Positions 14,584 through 15,035 of a stretch of DNA of 15,035 nt are shown here, one piece after another; positions within the stretch are counted from its first letter, which is position 1, and every line of letters begins with the position of its first letter. The DNA is from Candidatus Bathyarchaeota archaeon. GTDB taxonomy: Archaea > Thermoproteota > Bathyarchaeia > 40CM-2-53-6 > RBG-13-38-9. The DNA is taken from the NCBI GenBank assembly GCA_030671315.1, contig DAOUZW010000011.1:1-15035 (forward strand), given 5' to 3'. Below the pieces are notes generated by a model. The model did no database searches. It was not told the DNA's origin and was given only the letters and a program-made list of their open reading frames with translations. The position numbers were made by a program, and so were the translations under genes.

Positions 14584-15035
14584 TCAGGGCTCCATACGTA
14601 CAACTACTATATCTCTTGGATTCTGAACTTTGGTTAATCCATTCGAGTTTTCATTAACTTCCGTTGGCTTAACATCAACCTTCTGTGGAGCCACAGATGT
14701 CGATTCAACATGTTCTATAGAAGGAAGTTCTTTCTCTTCATATGGCTGCTGTACAGGTACCTCTGCACTATCTCTTGAAACAGGTTCCATATTGGGAAGT
14801 TCTTTCTCTTCATATGGCTGCTGTACAGGTACCTCTGCACTATCTCTTGAAGAAATTAACACATTTATTTTTCCGAGAAGTTCATCTCTCTCAGAGTTAA
14901 ATCGTTTTAATGCCCCTTGGATAGATTCATTTGCGTTACAGTAAACATTCTCATTGATTTCTCCAGAAGTATACTGCATCTTGTTGTTGGCTATCAATGA
15001 TTGAACTGTTTTAATCTGATCATCCAATTGTTTAA
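14584..15035 (-). CDS. Coiled-coil protein upstream of CdvB, probable CdvA C-terminal part (partial)
   Basis: The frame is open to the window edge (reads KQLDDQIK from 15033), so this is probably the 3' part of a longer gene; a TTG at 15027 would give 147 residues. The visible part has a coiled coil (about 1-60; LIANNKMQYTSGEINENVY, RFNSERDELLGKINVLI), a long disordered linker with a tandem 24-residue repeat, and an isolated C-terminal strand RDIVVVRMEP. Coiled coil, linker and final hydrophobic strand match the C-terminal half of crenarchaeal CdvA, whose last peptide (E3B) pairs with the CdvB winged helix. The gene lies 18 bases upstream of a winged-helix CdvB, the cdvA position. The PRC-barrel that would prove this is outside the window. 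It could instead be an unrelated coiled-coil protein. Confidence 0.6.
   Translation of the reverse strand, partial: KQLDDQIKTVQSLIANNKMQYTSGEINENVYCNANESIQGALKRFNSERDELLGKINVLISSRDSAEVPVQQPYEEKELPNMEPVSRDSAEVPVQQPYEEKELPSIEHVESTSVAPQKVDVKPTEVNENSNGLTKVQNPRDIVVVRMEP
14723..14779 (-). repeat. 57-base direct repeat, copy 1 (72-base period)
   Basis: This stretch is identical over 57 bases to 14795-14851. The period is 72 bases, exactly 24 codons, so the duplication keeps the reading frame. It encodes the linker unit SRDSAEVPVQQPYEEKELP followed by a diverged SIEHV (this copy) or NMEPV (the other). Identity at the DNA level, including wobble positions, points to a recent duplication or ongoing copy correction. 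Confidence 0.95.
14795..14851 (-). repeat. 57-base direct repeat, copy 2 (72-base period)
   Basis: Second copy, identical to 14723-14779 across 57 bases. It encodes the N-terminal of the two linker repeats in the probable CdvA. The 15 bases between copies have diverged. Confidence 0.95.

Noticed and set aside
14630..14944. Plus-strand frame opposite the probable CdvA
   Set aside because: It is a shadow frame: its repeats and Ser-rich content follow from the 57-base repeat of the minus-strand gene, and it lacks start signals.
1..15035. CRISPR arrays, tRNA or rRNA genes, insertion sequences
   Set aside because: I found no regularly spaced repeats, no tRNA-like arms in the gaps, and no transposase or terminal inverted repeats.

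Overview
The window is an AT-rich piece of archaeal chromosome. Domain evidence is consistent: A-type ATP synthase stalk subunits, an archaeal/eukaryal-type prolyl-tRNA synthetase ending in Tyr, ESCRT-III/Vps4 (Cdv) division genes, Shine-Dalgarno motifs of the GGTGAT type, frequent TTG starts and TATA-like boxes. Cdv genes together with [NiFe]-hydrogenase maturation genes suggest a TACK-type archaeon, perhaps a Bathyarchaeia-like lineage; this placement is inference. Nearly all genes lie on the minus strand.

Layout, low to high coordinates: (1) 23-2682, hypC and hypF, which mature [NiFe] hydrogenase. (2) 2759-3729, the A-ATP synthase peripheral-stalk pair H and E, coupled by a TTGA overlap and standing apart from the rest of the ATPase genes. 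(3) 3896-5904, two overlapping glycosyltransferase genes (GT4 and GT2). (4) 6167-6490, a small proline/tyrosine-rich repeat protein. Divergent from it at 6635-7696 is a predicted type I membrane protein with a lectin-like outer domain and a cytosolic zinc ribbon, the only intact plus-strand gene. (5) 7735-9183, proS. (6) 9366-9594, an unannotated relic of an endonuclease Q (PHP-domain) gene on the plus strand, frameshifted and truncated.

(7) 9616-15035 is the most interesting part: a compact minus-strand cluster that looks like one operon. In transcription order it holds a partial coiled-coil protein that I suspect is CdvA (cut by the window edge), full-length CdvB (Snf7 domain, proline motif, winged helix), CdvC/Vps4 ATPase, an Lrp/AsnC-type regulator, a minimal FtsX/MacB-like four-helix permease, an FtsE/LolD-like ABC ATPase, a second shorter ESCRT-III protein without a winged helix, and a PRC-barrel coiled-coil CdvA-like protein. 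The genes overlap or are separated by fewer than 30 bases, and most have clear Shine-Dalgarno motifs. The cluster therefore appears to hold two CdvA/CdvB pairs around an FtsEX-like ABC module and a regulator. Membrane-remodelling filaments, their disassembly ATPase and an ABC complex resembling the bacterial divisome component FtsEX would be co-expressed. The ABC ATPase has lost the switch histidine and has an altered signature motif, and the permease has almost no extracellular domain, so a signalling or tethering role seems likelier than transport.
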